Below are positions 1-8,258 of a stretch of 42,115 bases of DNA, one piece after another; within the stretch, counting starts at the first letter, position 1; every line of letters starts with the position of its first letter. The stretch is from positions 1 through 42,115 of the forward strand of contig JAIUNQ010000009.1 in assembly GCA_020161475.1 (NCBI GenBank). The letters are read 5' to 3'. The position numbers were made by a program, and so were the translations under genes. The DNA is from Pseudomonadota bacterium. Lineage in GTDB: Bacteria; Pseudomonadota; Alphaproteobacteria; Rhizobiales; Beijerinckiaceae. Under the pieces are notes generated by a model that searched no databases, was not told where the DNA came from, and saw only the letters and a list, made by a program, of their open reading frames with translations.

Positions 1-806
1 TCGCGGGCATCCGTGCCTGCCGTGCGGTCTTCGGCGATGTGCCGCAGGTCGCCTGCTTCGATACCGCTTTCCACCGCGCCCACCCCAAGGTGAGCGACAC
101 CTTCGCGCTGCCCCGCAGCCTGTATGATGAGGGCGTGCGCCGTTACGGCTTTCACGGCCTCTCCTACGAATATGTCTCCGGGCGGCTGGCGGAGATCGCG
201 CCTTTCCATGCGCGCGGGCGTGTTGTCATCTGTCATCTTGGGTCGGGCGCATCCTTGTGTGCCACGCGCGGCGGGCTTTCTGTCGCCTCCACCATGGGCT
301 TTTCCGCGCTGGATGGCCTGCCCATGGGCACCCGTCCGGGGCAGCTCGACCCCGGCGTACTGCTCTATCTGATGAGCGAGAAGGGGATGGATGCCAAAGC
401 GATCTCCGATCTGCTCTACAAGAAATCGGGCCTGCTCGGCCTCTCAGGCGTCTCCAACGACATGCGCGACCTGCTCGCCAGCGACAGGCCGGAAGCGCGC
501 GAGGCGGTGGAATATTTCGTCTCGCGCGTGCGCCGCGAGATCGGCGCCATGGCGGCGGCGCTGGAGGGGGTGGATGCCATCGTCTTCACCGGCGGCATCG
601 GCGAAAACGCCGCCCCCATCCGCGAGATGGTGCTCTCCGGCATGGCGTGGATCGGGGTGGAACTCGACACCGCCCGCAACCAGACAGGCGATCTTGTCAT
701 CTCTTCCGATCGCTCGCGCGTGCGCGTCTTCGTCATCCGCACGGATGAGGAGAAGATGATCGCCACGCACGCCCGCGAGGTCACCGACGCTCAAAGCTTG
801 GGATAG
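1..806 (+). CDS. ackA: Acetate kinase, C-terminal part (5' end outside window)
   Basis: The frame is open from the left edge (first full codon at base 3) to a TAG at 804-806, giving about 267 residues of a family that is normally near 400. It therefore lacks the N-terminal third, and internal GTG codons are not its start. Visible family motifs are [12 protein letters not shown], the nucleotide-binding stretch [32 protein letters not shown] and FTGGIGENA near the C-terminus. Acetate kinase is a cytosolic enzyme that interconverts acetyl phosphate + ADP and acetate + ATP, usually with phosphotransacetylase. The partner gene, if present, would lie outside the window. A related carboxylate kinase such as propionate kinase cannot be excluded from the fragment. 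It converges on cysQ with 70 bases between them. Confidence 0.93.
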   Translation, partial: AGIRACRAVFGDVPQVACFDTAFHRAHPKVSDTFALPRSLYDEGVRRYGFHGLSYEYVSGRLAEIAPFHARGRVVICHLGSGASLCATRGGLSVASTMGFSALDGLPMGTRPGQLDPGVLLYLMSEKGMDAKAISDLLYKKSGLLGLSGVSNDMRDLLASDRPEAREAVEYFVSRVRREIGAMAAALEGVDAIVFTGGIGENAAPIREMVLSGMAWIGVELDTARNQTGDLVISSDRSRVRVFVIRTDEEKMIATHAREVTDAQSLG

Positions 807-876
807 CGCCTTTTCCGATCAGGCGGCCACCGAGAGAGCGAAAAAAGCAATTGTGGACAGGAAGCTCCAGAGCCTG

Positions 877-1695
877 TCAGCGCTTGTCGCGAAGCGCGCT
901 CTGGCGCTCGCGCACCACGTCAATCAGGGCGGGGTCTCCCAGCGCGACAAAGTGCGGGTTGATCATCGCCCTGTTGCGCGCATAGCGCAGCGGCACGCCG
1001 TCCAGATCGACGACCTGCCCGCCCGCGCATTCAAGCACGCATTGCGCCGCAGCCGTATCCCACTGGCTCGTCGGTCCGAAGCGCGGATAAAGGTCCGCGC
1101 GCCCCTCCGCGATCAGGCAGAACTTGAGCGAGGAGCCGAGAGTGGCCACCTCGCAGGGGTGCCCCAGCCCTTCGCACCAGCGCTTCGTCTCCTCCGAAGT
1201 ATGCGAGCGGCTGTCCAGCATCCTGAGTGGCTTCTGCGGCACACGGGGAGAAATCCGGATGGGCTTGGTCGGCCCGTTTTCGCGCTGCACGAAAGCACCG
1301 AGGCCCGCTGCCGCGCTGTACGTCACATCCAGTGCCGGCGCATGCACCACGCCCGCCATGAGCGTGCCGTGCACCAGCGCGATATTGACCGTGAACTCCC
1401 CGTTGTGATGCAGGAACTCCTTGGTGCCGTCGAGCGGGTCCACCAGAAAGAAGGGGGCATCTTCTCCCGCGCCTTCCGCCGAGACAGACTCTTCACTCAG
1501 GATGAAAACACCGGGAAAGGCCGCCTCCAGCCTCTGCCGGATCACCGCATCCGCACTCAGATCCGCCGCCGTCAGGGGGGATTCGTCCGCCTTATGGCTC
1601 ACCGGCACCGGGCCGGCGTAATACGCCATGATGGCGGCACCCGCTTCACGGGCGATGTCGCACAGCAACTCCAGCTGCGCCCGGCTCAGGTTCAC
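877..1695 (-). CDS. cysQ: 3'(2'),5'-bisphosphate nucleotidase (CysQ, inositol monophosphatase superfamily)
   Basis: This 272-residue protein has the full Mg/Li-dependent phosphatase set: SEES at 67-70, the metal-binding DPLDGTKEF at 86-94, and WDTAAAQ in the C-terminal third. Length is normal for the family. CysQ hydrolyses 3'-phosphoadenosine-5'-phosphate (PAP) and related nucleotides in the cytoplasm, which recycles the by-product of sulfate assimilation and PAPS-dependent sulfotransfer. The short HHNGEFTVNIALVHG segment after the metal site fits CysQ better than SuhB. It is divergent from the UDP-glucose dehydrogenase gene with about 190 bases between the starts. No sulfotransferase is clearly identifiable in the window, so a link to capsule sulfation is only a possibility. 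Confidence 0.9.
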   Translation of the reverse strand: MNLSRAQLELLCDIAREAGAAIMAYYAGPVPVSHKADESPLTAADLSADAVIRQRLEAAFPGVFILSEESVSAEGAGEDAPFFLVDPLDGTKEFLHHNGEFTVNIALVHGTLMAGVVHAPALDVTYSAAAGLGAFVQRENGPTKPIRISPRVPQKPLRMLDSRSHTSEETKRWCEGLGHPCEVATLGSSLKFCLIAEGRADLYPRFGPTSQWDTAAAQCVLECAGGQVVDLDGVPLRYARNRAMINPHFVALGDPALIDVVRERQSALRDKR

Positions 1696-1882
1696 GTCCC
1701 GTCTCCCTGTCGAAAGGCTCGACGCCGTGCTTCGAGGCTCCGGCGCACTTTAAGCAAGCATCTCGCGTTCCGGGGCGGGGCGCAACCGCTCATCAAGGTC
1801 GCAGGTGTCTCCTTTCGCGGTTGCAATAGGCGCGCGCCTCGGGCAATTCAGGGGCGCTGCAATCGGGCGGAAGGAGAACCTC

Positions 1883-3187
1883 ATGCGCATTGTCATGGTC
1901 GGTTCGGGCTATGTCGGGCTTGTTTCAGGCGCTTGTTTCGCTGATTTCGGCCATAGTGTCGTTTGCGTGGACAAGGATGCCGCGAAAATCGAGGCGCTCC
2001 AGCAGGGCAGAATCCCGATTTTCGAGCCCGGGCTGTCGGAACTCGTCGCCAAGAACGCGCGCGATGGTCGCCTTGTCTTCACGACGGATCTGGCAACGGC
2101 GGTGGCGGGTGCAGAGGCGGTTTTCATCGGCGTCGGCACCCCCTCGCGTCGCGGCGATGGCCACGCTGATCTCTCTTACGTTTTTGATGCCGCGCGCGAA
2201 ATCGCCCATAGCCTCACCGGCTATTGCGTCGTGGTCACGAAATCGACCGTTCCTGTCGGCACCGGCGATGAGATCGAGCGCATCCTGCGCGAGGAGCGGC
2301 CGGAGATCGATGTTTCTGTCGCCTCGAACCCGGAATTCCTGCGCGAGGGCGCGGCGATTCAGGATTTCAAACGCCCGGATCGCATCGTTGTCGGCTGCGA
2401 GGACGAGCGCGCCAAGGAGGTCATGACGCAGGTTTACCGCCCGCTTTACCTCAATCAGGCGCCACTGCTTTTCACCTCGCGGCGCACCTCCGAACTGATC
2501 AAATACGCCGCCAACGCGTTTCTCGCGACCAAGATCGGCTTTATCAACGAGATCGCGGACCTGTGCGAAGCCACCGGGGCCAATGTGCAGGAGGTCGCGC
2601 GCGGTATCGGGCTCGACAATCGCATCGGCTCGAAGTTCCTGCACGCCGGGCCGGGCTATGGCGGCTCCTGTTTCCCCAAAGATACCTTGGCGTTGATCCG
2701 CACCGCGAATGATTACGCAACGCCCCTTTCCATCGTCGAAAGCGTTGTCACCTCGAACGACAAGCGCAAGCGCGCGATGGCGCGGCGGGTGATCGCGGCT
2801 TGCGGCGGGGAGGTGCGCGGCAAGACCATCGCGCTGCTCGGCCTCACCTTCAAGCCCAACACCGATGACATGCGCGAGGCGCCCTCCATCGCCATCATTC
2901 AGGCGCTTCAGGATGCCGGCGCCAAGGTGCGGGCCTATGATCCGGAAGGCGTTGAACAGGCGCAGGCCGTGTTGAGCGGGGTCGATTACGCCGCCAGCGC
3001 CTTTGAGTGCGTGACAGGGGCGGATGCGGTCTGTCTCGTCACCGAATGGGATGAGTTCCGCGCGCTCGATCTGGCCCGTGTGAAGGGGTTGCTGAACACC
3101 CCCATCATGGTTGATTTGCGCAACGTCTATCGCCCGGATGAGGTGCGCAAGCTCGGCTTCACCTATCTCAGCGTGGGGCGGGCCTAG
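1883..3187 (+). CDS. ugd: UDP-glucose 6-dehydrogenase
   Basis: The 434-residue protein oxidises UDP-glucose to UDP-glucuronate with two NAD+. It has the N-terminal Rossmann motif GSGYVG (7-12), the SNPEFLREG segment, and the catalytic cysteine in GPGYGGSCFPKD (Cys263). The C-terminal UDP-binding domain contains LLGLTFKPNTDDMREAPS. The start is set at ATG 1883 because AAGGAG lies at 1871-1876 and the nucleotide-binding fold begins at residue 2; an in-frame extension to 1805 has no family similarity. The product is the substrate of the UDP-glucuronate 4-epimerase encoded at 13748-14767, so together they can supply GlcA and GalA for the surface polysaccharide. Its 3' end overlaps the convergent nuclease-like gene by 20 bases. 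Confidence 0.95.
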   Translation: MRIVMVGSGYVGLVSGACFADFGHSVVCVDKDAAKIEALQQGRIPIFEPGLSELVAKNARDGRLVFTTDLATAVAGAEAVFIGVGTPSRRGDGHADLSYVFDAAREIAHSLTGYCVVVTKSTVPVGTGDEIERILREERPEIDVSVASNPEFLREGAAIQDFKRPDRIVVGCEDERAKEVMTQVYRPLYLNQAPLLFTSRRTSELIKYAANAFLATKIGFINEIADLCEATGANVQEVARGIGLDNRIGSKFLHAGPGYGGSCFPKDTLALIRTANDYATPLSIVESVVTSNDKRKRAMARRVIAACGGEVRGKTIALLGLTFKPNTDDMREAPSIAIIQALQDAGAKVRAYDPEGVEQAQAVLSGVDYAASAFECVTGADAVCLVTEWDEFRALDLARVKGLLNTPIMVDLRNVYRPDEVRKLGFTYLSVGRA

Positions 3188-3989
3188 CGCGCTGGCCTGT
3201 GCCGCGTCCCGACCCCTCCGGGCTTGCAGGCGCGGCGGCAGGGGGCGCGCTGCTCATCGCGTAATACGTCCATCCGCCGTTCCAGAGGCCGGCGTTGCTG
3301 GCCTGTGCCTCCAGCATGGCGCTGGTGTATTCGAGCGGGCTGCCGGATGCCGGGCGTGCCCAGCCCAGGCGGATCATCCATAGCGCGATATCCTCACCAT
3401 TGTGCTCACACGCCCAAGTGCCGGTTTTGCTGCGGGGTTGGCAGATCAGCACACCGCTGCGGATGCGGTTGAAGAGCGCGGCGCGGGCATAACGACCGCA
3501 GGCCCAGAGCGCCCGCTTGTCATCATAACAGACCTGCTCGAAGGCGGGCGGCTCCATGCCCGCGATGGTGACGCTGATTCCGTCGGCCTCAAAGCTGCGG
3601 GTGTCGATGGGCAGGATCGGCGGATTGAACCTGACGCGTTGCTCGAACCGGGAAAGCGGCCCCAAGGCCGGACCATAGGGGAGCGCCAGAGGGCGGGCGG
3701 GTGCGGATGCCACCGGCTCTTCCGGCGCTTGCGGGGCGGGCGCAGCCGGGGGCAGGGCGCTGACCACCACGGGACCGGAGCCTGCACGCCCCCCTTTCCG
3801 GTTGACCAGCACAAGGAACAGGGCGCTGAACAGCGCGCAGCACACCAGCGCAACCATTGTGAGCCGCAGAATTGTCTGCCGGTTGAGCGGGGGAAAGGGA
3901 AATCCGGCACGGGTTTGCGCGCTCGCCGACGCCGAATCAGGCCCCTCCGGCATGGGGGTGGAAACAGGGGGAGCGGGCGGCGCGGACAT
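3168..3989 (-). CDS. Membrane-anchored thermonuclease-like (SNase fold) protein, active site degenerate
   Basis: This 273-residue protein starts with a Pro/Ala-rich cytoplasmic segment, has one transmembrane helix at about 42-62 (hydrophobic run MVALVCCALFSALFLVLV), a proline/alanine linker, and a C-terminal domain at about 130-255. That domain resembles the staphylococcal nuclease fold: CGRYARAALFNRI, then IALWMIRLGWA, then YTSAMLEAQASNAGLWNG. The usual catalytic pattern (Arg before GID, APE, and the later YGR arginine) is not visible, since the corresponding stretches read VTIAGMEPPAF and TGTWACEHNG. A non-catalytic periplasmic role is therefore likely. I chose ATG 3989 because translation from 4058 adds a basic segment that does not look protein-like. 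The gene is divergent from the LysR regulator. Family assignment is moderate. Confidence 0.75.
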   Translation of the reverse strand: MSAPPAPPVSTPMPEGPDSASASAQTRAGFPFPPLNRQTILRLTMVALVCCALFSALFLVLVNRKGGRAGSGPVVVSALPPAAPAPQAPEEPVASAPARPLALPYGPALGPLSRFEQRVRFNPPILPIDTRSFEADGISVTIAGMEPPAFEQVCYDDKRALWACGRYARAALFNRIRSGVLICQPRSKTGTWACEHNGEDIALWMIRLGWARPASGSPLEYTSAMLEAQASNAGLWNGGWTYYAMSSAPPAAAPASPEGSGRGTGQRARPAPR

Positions 3990-4165
3990 GGGCGCAGAGC
4001 AAAACCCGCGCCGGGGCGATGTCAACTCCCGACGGCTTTTTTTGTCAAACCAAAGCAACGGGATGGTGCGGTTGTGTCCTGTCGTGAACGTTGTGTTGAC
4101 GGGGGGAGTACTCTTGCAGGTTGTCTTTTGATCATGTCCAAATGTCGCCCGCAGGAGGAAAACAC

Positions 4166-5197
4166 GTGGCGGATCATCTGTTCGATAATGTTCAGCGTCA
4201 TCTCAACAAGATGGTTCTCGATGATCCCCGGCTGATGAGCGGAGCTTTCTGGGCCGAACTTCGCGTCTTCTTGGCTGTCGCCAAGCTCAAGTCCTTCAAC
4301 CGTGCCGCGCAGGTGCTCAACATGAGCCAGCCCACGGTGAGCCGTCATGTTCATCGCCTGCAGGACGTGCTGGGGGCGCAACTGCTGCTCTCGACACCGG
4401 GGGGCGTGAAGCTGACCCAAAGGGGGCAGGATCTCGCCCGCACGCTGGCAGAAATGGACCGCAAGATCGGTGCGATCTCCTCCGATTTCCGGCTGGAAAA
4501 GTCCGATGCGGAAGGGTTGGTGCGCATCAATGTCACGGAAGCCTTGGCCGGGCTTTTCATTGTGCCGCGCATGGAGGCCTTCACCAGCAGCTATCCCGGC
4601 ATCCGGCTTCACATTGCCAACCCCACGAACATGAGCGCCTTGAGGGAAAATCACGCCGATATCCTGCTCAACTTCTCGCCGGAGACCTCGCCCGAGGTGC
4701 GCTCATGGCAGGGGGGAACGGTCCATCTCCTGCCCGTGGCCAGCACAAGCTATCTCGACCGATACGGCCTGCCCGACACCGCGACGCTGCGGCATCACGT
4801 GCTGCTCGACACCGCGTACTACATGGGCGATGCCCCGGTCTGGTCGCGCTGGCGCGCGCTGGTGGCCGAGGCGGGAACCGTCCACGGCTGCGACAATTCC
4901 TTCGCCTATGCCCTGATGGTGCGAAGCGGCGTCGGAATCGGGCTTCTCGCCAATTACGCCTTGGCGGATGGCGCTGCCGTGGCGCTGGACCTTGGTGTGC
5001 ACGTCCGCCTGCCGCTGCACCTGCATGTGATGCGCGACAGGTTGGAGGCACGCCCGGTCAGGATTGTGTACGACTGGCTGGCAACCCTGTTCGGGCCAGA
5101 TGAGGCATGGTTTCAAGCGGACCACGTTCCGTCAGAACACCAACGCGCTGCTCTAGCTCCTGTTGTAGCAGAAATAGCTTCGCATCCGTCAGCGTAG
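4166..5197 (+). CDS. LysR-family transcriptional regulator
   Basis: This is a 343-residue regulator with an N-terminal winged helix-turn-helix at about 28-90 (FWAELRVFLAVAKLKSFNRAAQ, then SQPTVSRHVHRLQ) and a LysR substrate-binding domain from about residue 115 that contains IRLHIANPT and the late VRSGVGIGLLANYAL segment. The GTG at 4166 is preferred because a strong AGGAGG lies at 4153-4158, seven bases ahead; upstream ATG 4142 and TTG 4121 have no comparable site. Compared with usual LysR proteins of about 300 residues it has an N-terminal extension of about 25 residues. It is divergent from the nuclease-like membrane gene, a common arrangement for a LysR target, but the effector and regulon cannot be read from the sequence. 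Confidence 0.9.
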   Translation: MADHLFDNVQRHLNKMVLDDPRLMSGAFWAELRVFLAVAKLKSFNRAAQVLNMSQPTVSRHVHRLQDVLGAQLLLSTPGGVKLTQRGQDLARTLAEMDRKIGAISSDFRLEKSDAEGLVRINVTEALAGLFIVPRMEAFTSSYPGIRLHIANPTNMSALRENHADILLNFSPETSPEVRSWQGGTVHLLPVASTSYLDRYGLPDTATLRHHVLLDTAYYMGDAPVWSRWRALVAEAGTVHGCDNSFAYALMVRSGVGIGLLANYALADGAAVALDLGVHVRLPLHLHVMRDRLEARPVRIVYDWLATLFGPDEAWFQADHVPSEHQRAALAPVVAEIASHPSA

Positions 5198-5351
5198 GGT
5201 CTTCGAGCGCATTGGCCATCGTCAGATAGCCTTGGGCAAGTTCGCGCAGCGATTCGGCCAGCGCTTGGTTCGTGTACTCGGGATGCAGGGCAGCTTCGAC
5301 AAATCGGCCCGTTCTGGCCGCAACAAGCGTGAGAATATGCTTCCGGTTCAT
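5058..5351 (-). CDS. Possible small protein of unknown function
   Basis: This open frame of 97 residues begins at ATG 5351 with MNRKHILTLVAARTGRF and contains an amphipathic, Glu/Leu-rich helical stretch (LAESLRELAQGYLTMA, KLFLLQQELEQRVG). Composition is protein-like, but there is no clear ribosome binding site and the last 140 bases overlap the convergent LysR gene. The frame can be extended upstream to a GTG at 5534, but that part looks non-coding and abuts the tRNA promoter. I recognise no family. The 391 bases between the LysR stop and the tRNA hold nothing else apart from the tRNA promoter. Confidence 0.35.
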   Translation of the reverse strand: MNRKHILTLVAARTGRFVEAALHPEYTNQALAESLRELAQGYLTMANALEDPTLTDAKLFLLQQELEQRVGVLTERGPLETMPHLARTGLPASRTQS

Positions 5352-5541
5352 GAACGCTCGGGGTTGTGTCTCGGGCTTTATCGACGCCTCGGGTCCATCT
5401 GATGGAAATGATGTTGGCTCTCCCCCCGAAATTGAAGCGTCCGAGACGTAGAACGGTTCAACATTCCTGAAGAAGGTGGCTGTGCTTGGCCTGTCCGGTG
5501 GAGCGATTTGCGCATTGCGAAAAAAATCGCGCACAGGAGGC

Positions 5542-5570
5542 TTGCGGCTTTTTCACGGGCGCTCTATAGA
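5542..5570 (+). promoter_or_regulatory. Sigma-70-type promoter of the tRNA-Pro gene
   Basis: TTGCGG (5542-5547) and TATAGA (5565-5570) are separated by exactly 17 bases. The predicted start of transcription would be near 5577, about 12 bases before the mature tRNA. The spacing and position fit a housekeeping promoter. It was found by eye, not by a scoring matrix. Confidence 0.6.
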
Positions 5571-5588
5571 ACCGCCTCCGCTGGTCAT

Positions 5589-5665
5589 CGGAGTGTAGCG
5601 CAGTCTGGTAGCGCACCTCGTTCGGGACGAGGGGGTCGCAGGTTCGAATCCTGCCACTCCGACCA
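5589..5665 (+). tRNA. tRNA-Pro (anticodon CGG)
   Basis: A 77-base cloverleaf can be folded by hand. The acceptor stem is CGGAGTG pairing with CACTCCG, the D arm is GCGCAGTCTGGTAGCGC, and the anticodon stem CCTCG/CGAGG holds the loop TTCGGGA with anticodon CGG. The T arm is GCAGGTTCGAATCCTGC. The ACCA end is encoded in the DNA (5662-5665). It reads the proline codon CCG. I saw no integrase or duplicated 3' end nearby that would mark an attachment site. Confidence 0.97.
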
Positions 5666-5839
5666 GTTGGCCTCCCCGATTTCCATTCGAACCTGCGACT
5701 CGCGCTGACCGCGCGGTTGGGCTTCGCCCACGTCGAGTTCTTGTGGTTTCCCGTCTTTTCCATTGACATCTCGCCCCATGCCAAGAATCTGGCGAACCTC
5801 ATTTCGGGCAAGAAAAACGGCGTTTGTGTCAGGGGTTTC

Positions 5840-6532
5840 ATGAGCCAGAACCGCATCAACGAGAGCTTTCTGGCTCCTTACGAGCGAGCGCTCATCCAAT
5901 GGATCTTGCCGAAACTGCCGGACAAGACGACGCCGGACAAACTCACAGCGCTGGGAACCTTCGGCGCGTTTCTTGTTTTCATCGGATACTGGGCCACCAC
6001 GCTCTCGCCCCAGTGTCTCTGGCTGGCCAATTTGGGCCTGCTGCTGCACTGGTTCGGCGATTCTCTCGATGGAAACCTTGCCCGCTATCGCAAGATCGAG
6101 CGCCCTCGCTATGGCTATTTCCTCGATCAGACCATCGATGTCGTCGGCAATTTCCTGATTCTCTTCGGCTTCGGGCTTTCGCCCTATCTCGATATGCGCA
6201 TCGCTCTGATTGCGCTGACCGGCTACCACATGATTTCGATCTATGTGTTCGTCCGCGCCGCCATCACGCACGATTTTCACGTTGCGCTGGCCAATATGGG
6301 CCCGACGGAACTGCGCGTGCTGCTGGTCTTCACCAACCTGTGCATTCTCACCCTCGGGGTTTGGGACTTTACCGTCTTTGGCGTCACCTTCTCGTGGGTG
6401 GATCTGTCGGTCGGCGGTTTCGGGCTGGCCTTCATGGTCAACTTCGTCGTGCAGGTCACGCGCTTTGCGCCCGTGCTGCGCGAGATGGATGACAAGGAAC
6501 GCTTGGAGCGTCAGGCCGCCGAGAAGCGCTAA
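5840..6532 (+). CDS. CDP-alcohol phosphatidyltransferase family membrane protein
   Basis: This 230-residue integral membrane enzyme has the complete family signature D-x2-D-G-x2-A-R-x9-G-x3-D-x3-D: Asp74, Asp77-Gly78, Ala81-Arg82, Gly92, Asp96 and Asp100. Several hydrophobic helices follow (about 105-120, 125-145, 165-185, 195-215). Such enzymes transfer a phosphatidyl group from a CDP-activated lipid to an alcohol such as glycerol phosphate, inositol or serine. The acceptor here cannot be told. ATG 5840 is chosen because MSQNRINESFLAPYER begins the conserved part and in-frame upstream sequence runs back toward the tRNA. The stop overlaps by four bases the stop of the convergent acyltransferase operon, which also acts on lipids. 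Confidence 0.88.
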   Translation: MSQNRINESFLAPYERALIQWILPKLPDKTTPDKLTALGTFGAFLVFIGYWATTLSPQCLWLANLGLLLHWFGDSLDGNLARYRKIERPRYGYFLDQTIDVVGNFLILFGFGLSPYLDMRIALIALTGYHMISIYVFVRAAITHDFHVALANMGPTELRVLLVFTNLCILTLGVWDFTVFGVTFSWVDLSVGGFGLAFMVNFVVQVTRFAPVLREMDDKERLERQAAEKR

Positions 6533-7404
6533 GTCACCGGCGCGAGCGAATCATCCAGAAAATACCAGCGCGGGATATTGGCGCTGACGACCGCCTCGAT
6601 CCTGCCGTTGAGGAAGGCGACATCGGCAAGGATGTCATCCCCCTGACGCGGCGGCATCTCGAAAAGCTCGCTGAAGGTGAGGTCGAAATGGCATTTGCCG
6701 ATGCGTCGGCAATGCCCCAGCACCAGCATCGCGCCGGTTTTGCGGGCGAGCTTGGCGGCAATGGCGAGGTTGCCCTTGTCATGCGGCGCGCGTCCGAACA
6801 GCGGGGCCATGGTGTGCCCCTCGCGCGCCTCATCCGGAAACATCGAGACGATGCCGTTGCTCTTGAGCACCTTGAGCGCCTGCCGGATGCCGGAATGGTC
6901 GGGCAGGATGGTGTTGACCCCGAAAGAGCGACGCACGCGCTCCACCACCGCACGCTCAAAAGCGTTCATCGGGGGGGCGATGATCGAATTGAGTTGCAGA
7001 CCATTGGCCTGAAACACGGGGGAGAAGACTTCCCAATTTCCGGTGTGCACACACAGGCCGATCAGCGGGCGCTTGCCGTTTATCTCGCGCAGGGTTTCCA
7101 CCCCATGCACGTTGATGCGCCCCTCCTTGAGAAAGCGGTCCATGACGGCAAATTCCGCGGCGACGCGGCCCACGCCATCGAGAAATTCCATCGCCATGGC
7201 ATCCAGTTCGGCCTCGGTAGCTTCTGGCTTGTGTTGGCGCAGGTTCTTCTTGGCGTTCTCGATGATGTCGGGTCGCGCAACGCGCCCGTTGAAGCGAATG
7301 CCGGCCGAGCCGATGTCGGAGGCAACCTCCGTGGGCAGCAGCCGCAGCAGGTAGAAAAAGAACGCCTGAATGGCATCGGCCGCGCGGCCGCTTTGCGGGA
7401 TCAT
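6529..7404 (-). CDS. LpxL/HtrB-like lipid acyltransferase (copy 1, distal gene)
   Basis: This 291-residue protein belongs to the lysophospholipid/lipid A acyltransferase family. The catalytic H-x4-E motif is HTGNWE (His120, Glu125), followed by FPDEAREGHTMAPLFGR and LARKTGAMLVLGHCRR, with a weak N-terminal membrane helix at about 12-23. Family members move acyl chains from acyl-ACP to lipid A precursors or similar lipids at the inner membrane. It is the last gene of the operon P450, acyltransferase, acyltransferase: its ATG overlaps the stop of copy 2 by four bases (ATGA). Copies 1 and 2 are clear paralogues, sharing HKPEATEAEL, the HTGNWE block, APHDKGNLAIAA and the PRWYFLDDSLA terminus. The substrate could be lipid A or another acylated lipid. 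Confidence 0.88.
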   Translation of the reverse strand: MIPQSGRAADAIQAFFFYLLRLLPTEVASDIGSAGIRFNGRVARPDIIENAKKNLRQHKPEATEAELDAMAMEFLDGVGRVAAEFAVMDRFLKEGRINVHGVETLREINGKRPLIGLCVHTGNWEVFSPVFQANGLQLNSIIAPPMNAFERAVVERVRRSFGVNTILPDHSGIRQALKVLKSNGIVSMFPDEAREGHTMAPLFGRAPHDKGNLAIAAKLARKTGAMLVLGHCRRIGKCHFDLTFSELFEMPPRQGDDILADVAFLNGRIEAVVSANIPRWYFLDDSLAPVT

Positions 7405-8249
7405 GAGGAAATCTCGGCGAGAGAATCATCGAGAAAGTACCAGCGCGGAATGTTGCGCGCGATCACCGGCTCGATGAAGCCGTTGAGATAGGCCACATCC
7501 GCCAGCACATCCGCCTTGCCCGAAACCATCGGCAGCGCGAACGGCGCGGAGATATTCAGCTTAAAGCGGCAGGGCGCGATGCGCTCGGAATGGCAGATGA
7601 CAAAGCGCGCGCCCGAATGACGTGCAAGGCGCGCGGCAATGGCGAGATTGCCCTTGTCGTGCGGCGCACGGCCGAACAGCGGCGCCATGCTCTGCCCGCC
7701 CCGCGCCTCGTCGGGGAAAATCATCACCACGCGCTTCTGGCGCAAGCGGCGCAGCCCCTCACGCGCCCCTGAAGCATCGGGCGAGAGCAGCTCCACGCCG
7801 AAATTCGCGCGGCTCGTTTCCGCAATCTCGCGCTCGAACGGGTCCTCCGGCGGGGCATAAAACGAGGTCAGCGGAATCCCGGCGTGCTGGAACAACGGCC
7901 CGAAGGTCTCCCAATTGCCCGTGTGCAACCCGAAGGCGATGATCGGCTCTTGGCCCGCAACAGCGCGAAAGGCCTCCAGCCCCTCAACCTCAAAGCGCCC
8001 CTCCGCGATGAAGCGCTCCATCACGGCATATTCGCCCATCAGGCGCCCAACGCCGTCAAGGAACTGCGCCACCATGGCCTCCAGCTCGGCCTCAGTAGCC
8101 TCGGGCTTGTGGCGCTTCAGGTTGGCCTTCGCGTTGGGGATGATGCCGGGGCGCGTGTAGGGCACCGATTTGCGCACGATGAACGAGCCGAAGGCCGAGG
8201 CCCAATCGCTCGGCATCCGCTTCATCAGGCCATGCAGCAGCGCGCTCAC
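7401..8249 (-). CDS. LpxL/HtrB-like lipid acyltransferase (copy 2, proximal)
   Basis: This 282-residue paralogue of the downstream gene has HTGNWE at 109-114 as the H-x4-E catalytic motif. FPDEARGGQSMAPLFGR and APHDKGNLAIAARLAR follow, and it ends in PRWYFLDDSLAE, almost the same end as copy 1. The pair looks like a tandem duplication followed by divergence. The second copy has a shorter N-terminal region without an obvious strong membrane helix. It starts nine bases after the P450 stop and overlaps copy 1 by four bases, so the three genes are probably translated from one mRNA. Two enzymes with different acyl-chain or position preference, as with LpxL and LpxM, is the natural reading, but the sequence does not show which. 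Confidence 0.88.
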   Translation of the reverse strand: MSALLHGLMKRMPSDWASAFGSFIVRKSVPYTRPGIIPNAKANLKRHKPEATEAELEAMVAQFLDGVGRLMGEYAVMERFIAEGRFEVEGLEAFRAVAGQEPIIAFGLHTGNWETFGPLFQHAGIPLTSFYAPPEDPFEREIAETSRANFGVELLSPDASGAREGLRRLRQKRVVMIFPDEARGGQSMAPLFGRAPHDKGNLAIAARLARHSGARFVICHSERIAPCRFKLNISAPFALPMVSGKADVLADVAYLNGFIEPVIARNIPRWYFLDDSLAEISS

Positions 8250-8258
8250 GTCACGCTC

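Noticed and set aside
838-879. Possible cysQ terminator (GACAGG/CCTGTC stem, then a run of six T on the minus strand)
   Set aside because: The six-base stem has an 11-base loop and lies nine bases from the T-run, partly inside the cysQ stop region; too weak to call.
853-1944. 363-codon open frame on the plus strand across cysQ
   Set aside because: It is antisense to cysQ and runs into the start of the UDP-glucose dehydrogenase gene. No domain is present.
5589-5665. tRNA gene as an integration site for a genomic island
   Set aside because: No integrase, no repeat of the tRNA 3' end and no sharp composition change were seen next to it.
5585-6280. Open frame on the minus strand ending in [19 protein letters not shown]
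   Set aside because: This peptide is the antisense translation of the tRNA-Pro gene, a known source of false proteins. The rest is antisense to the CDP-alcohol phosphatidyltransferase gene.
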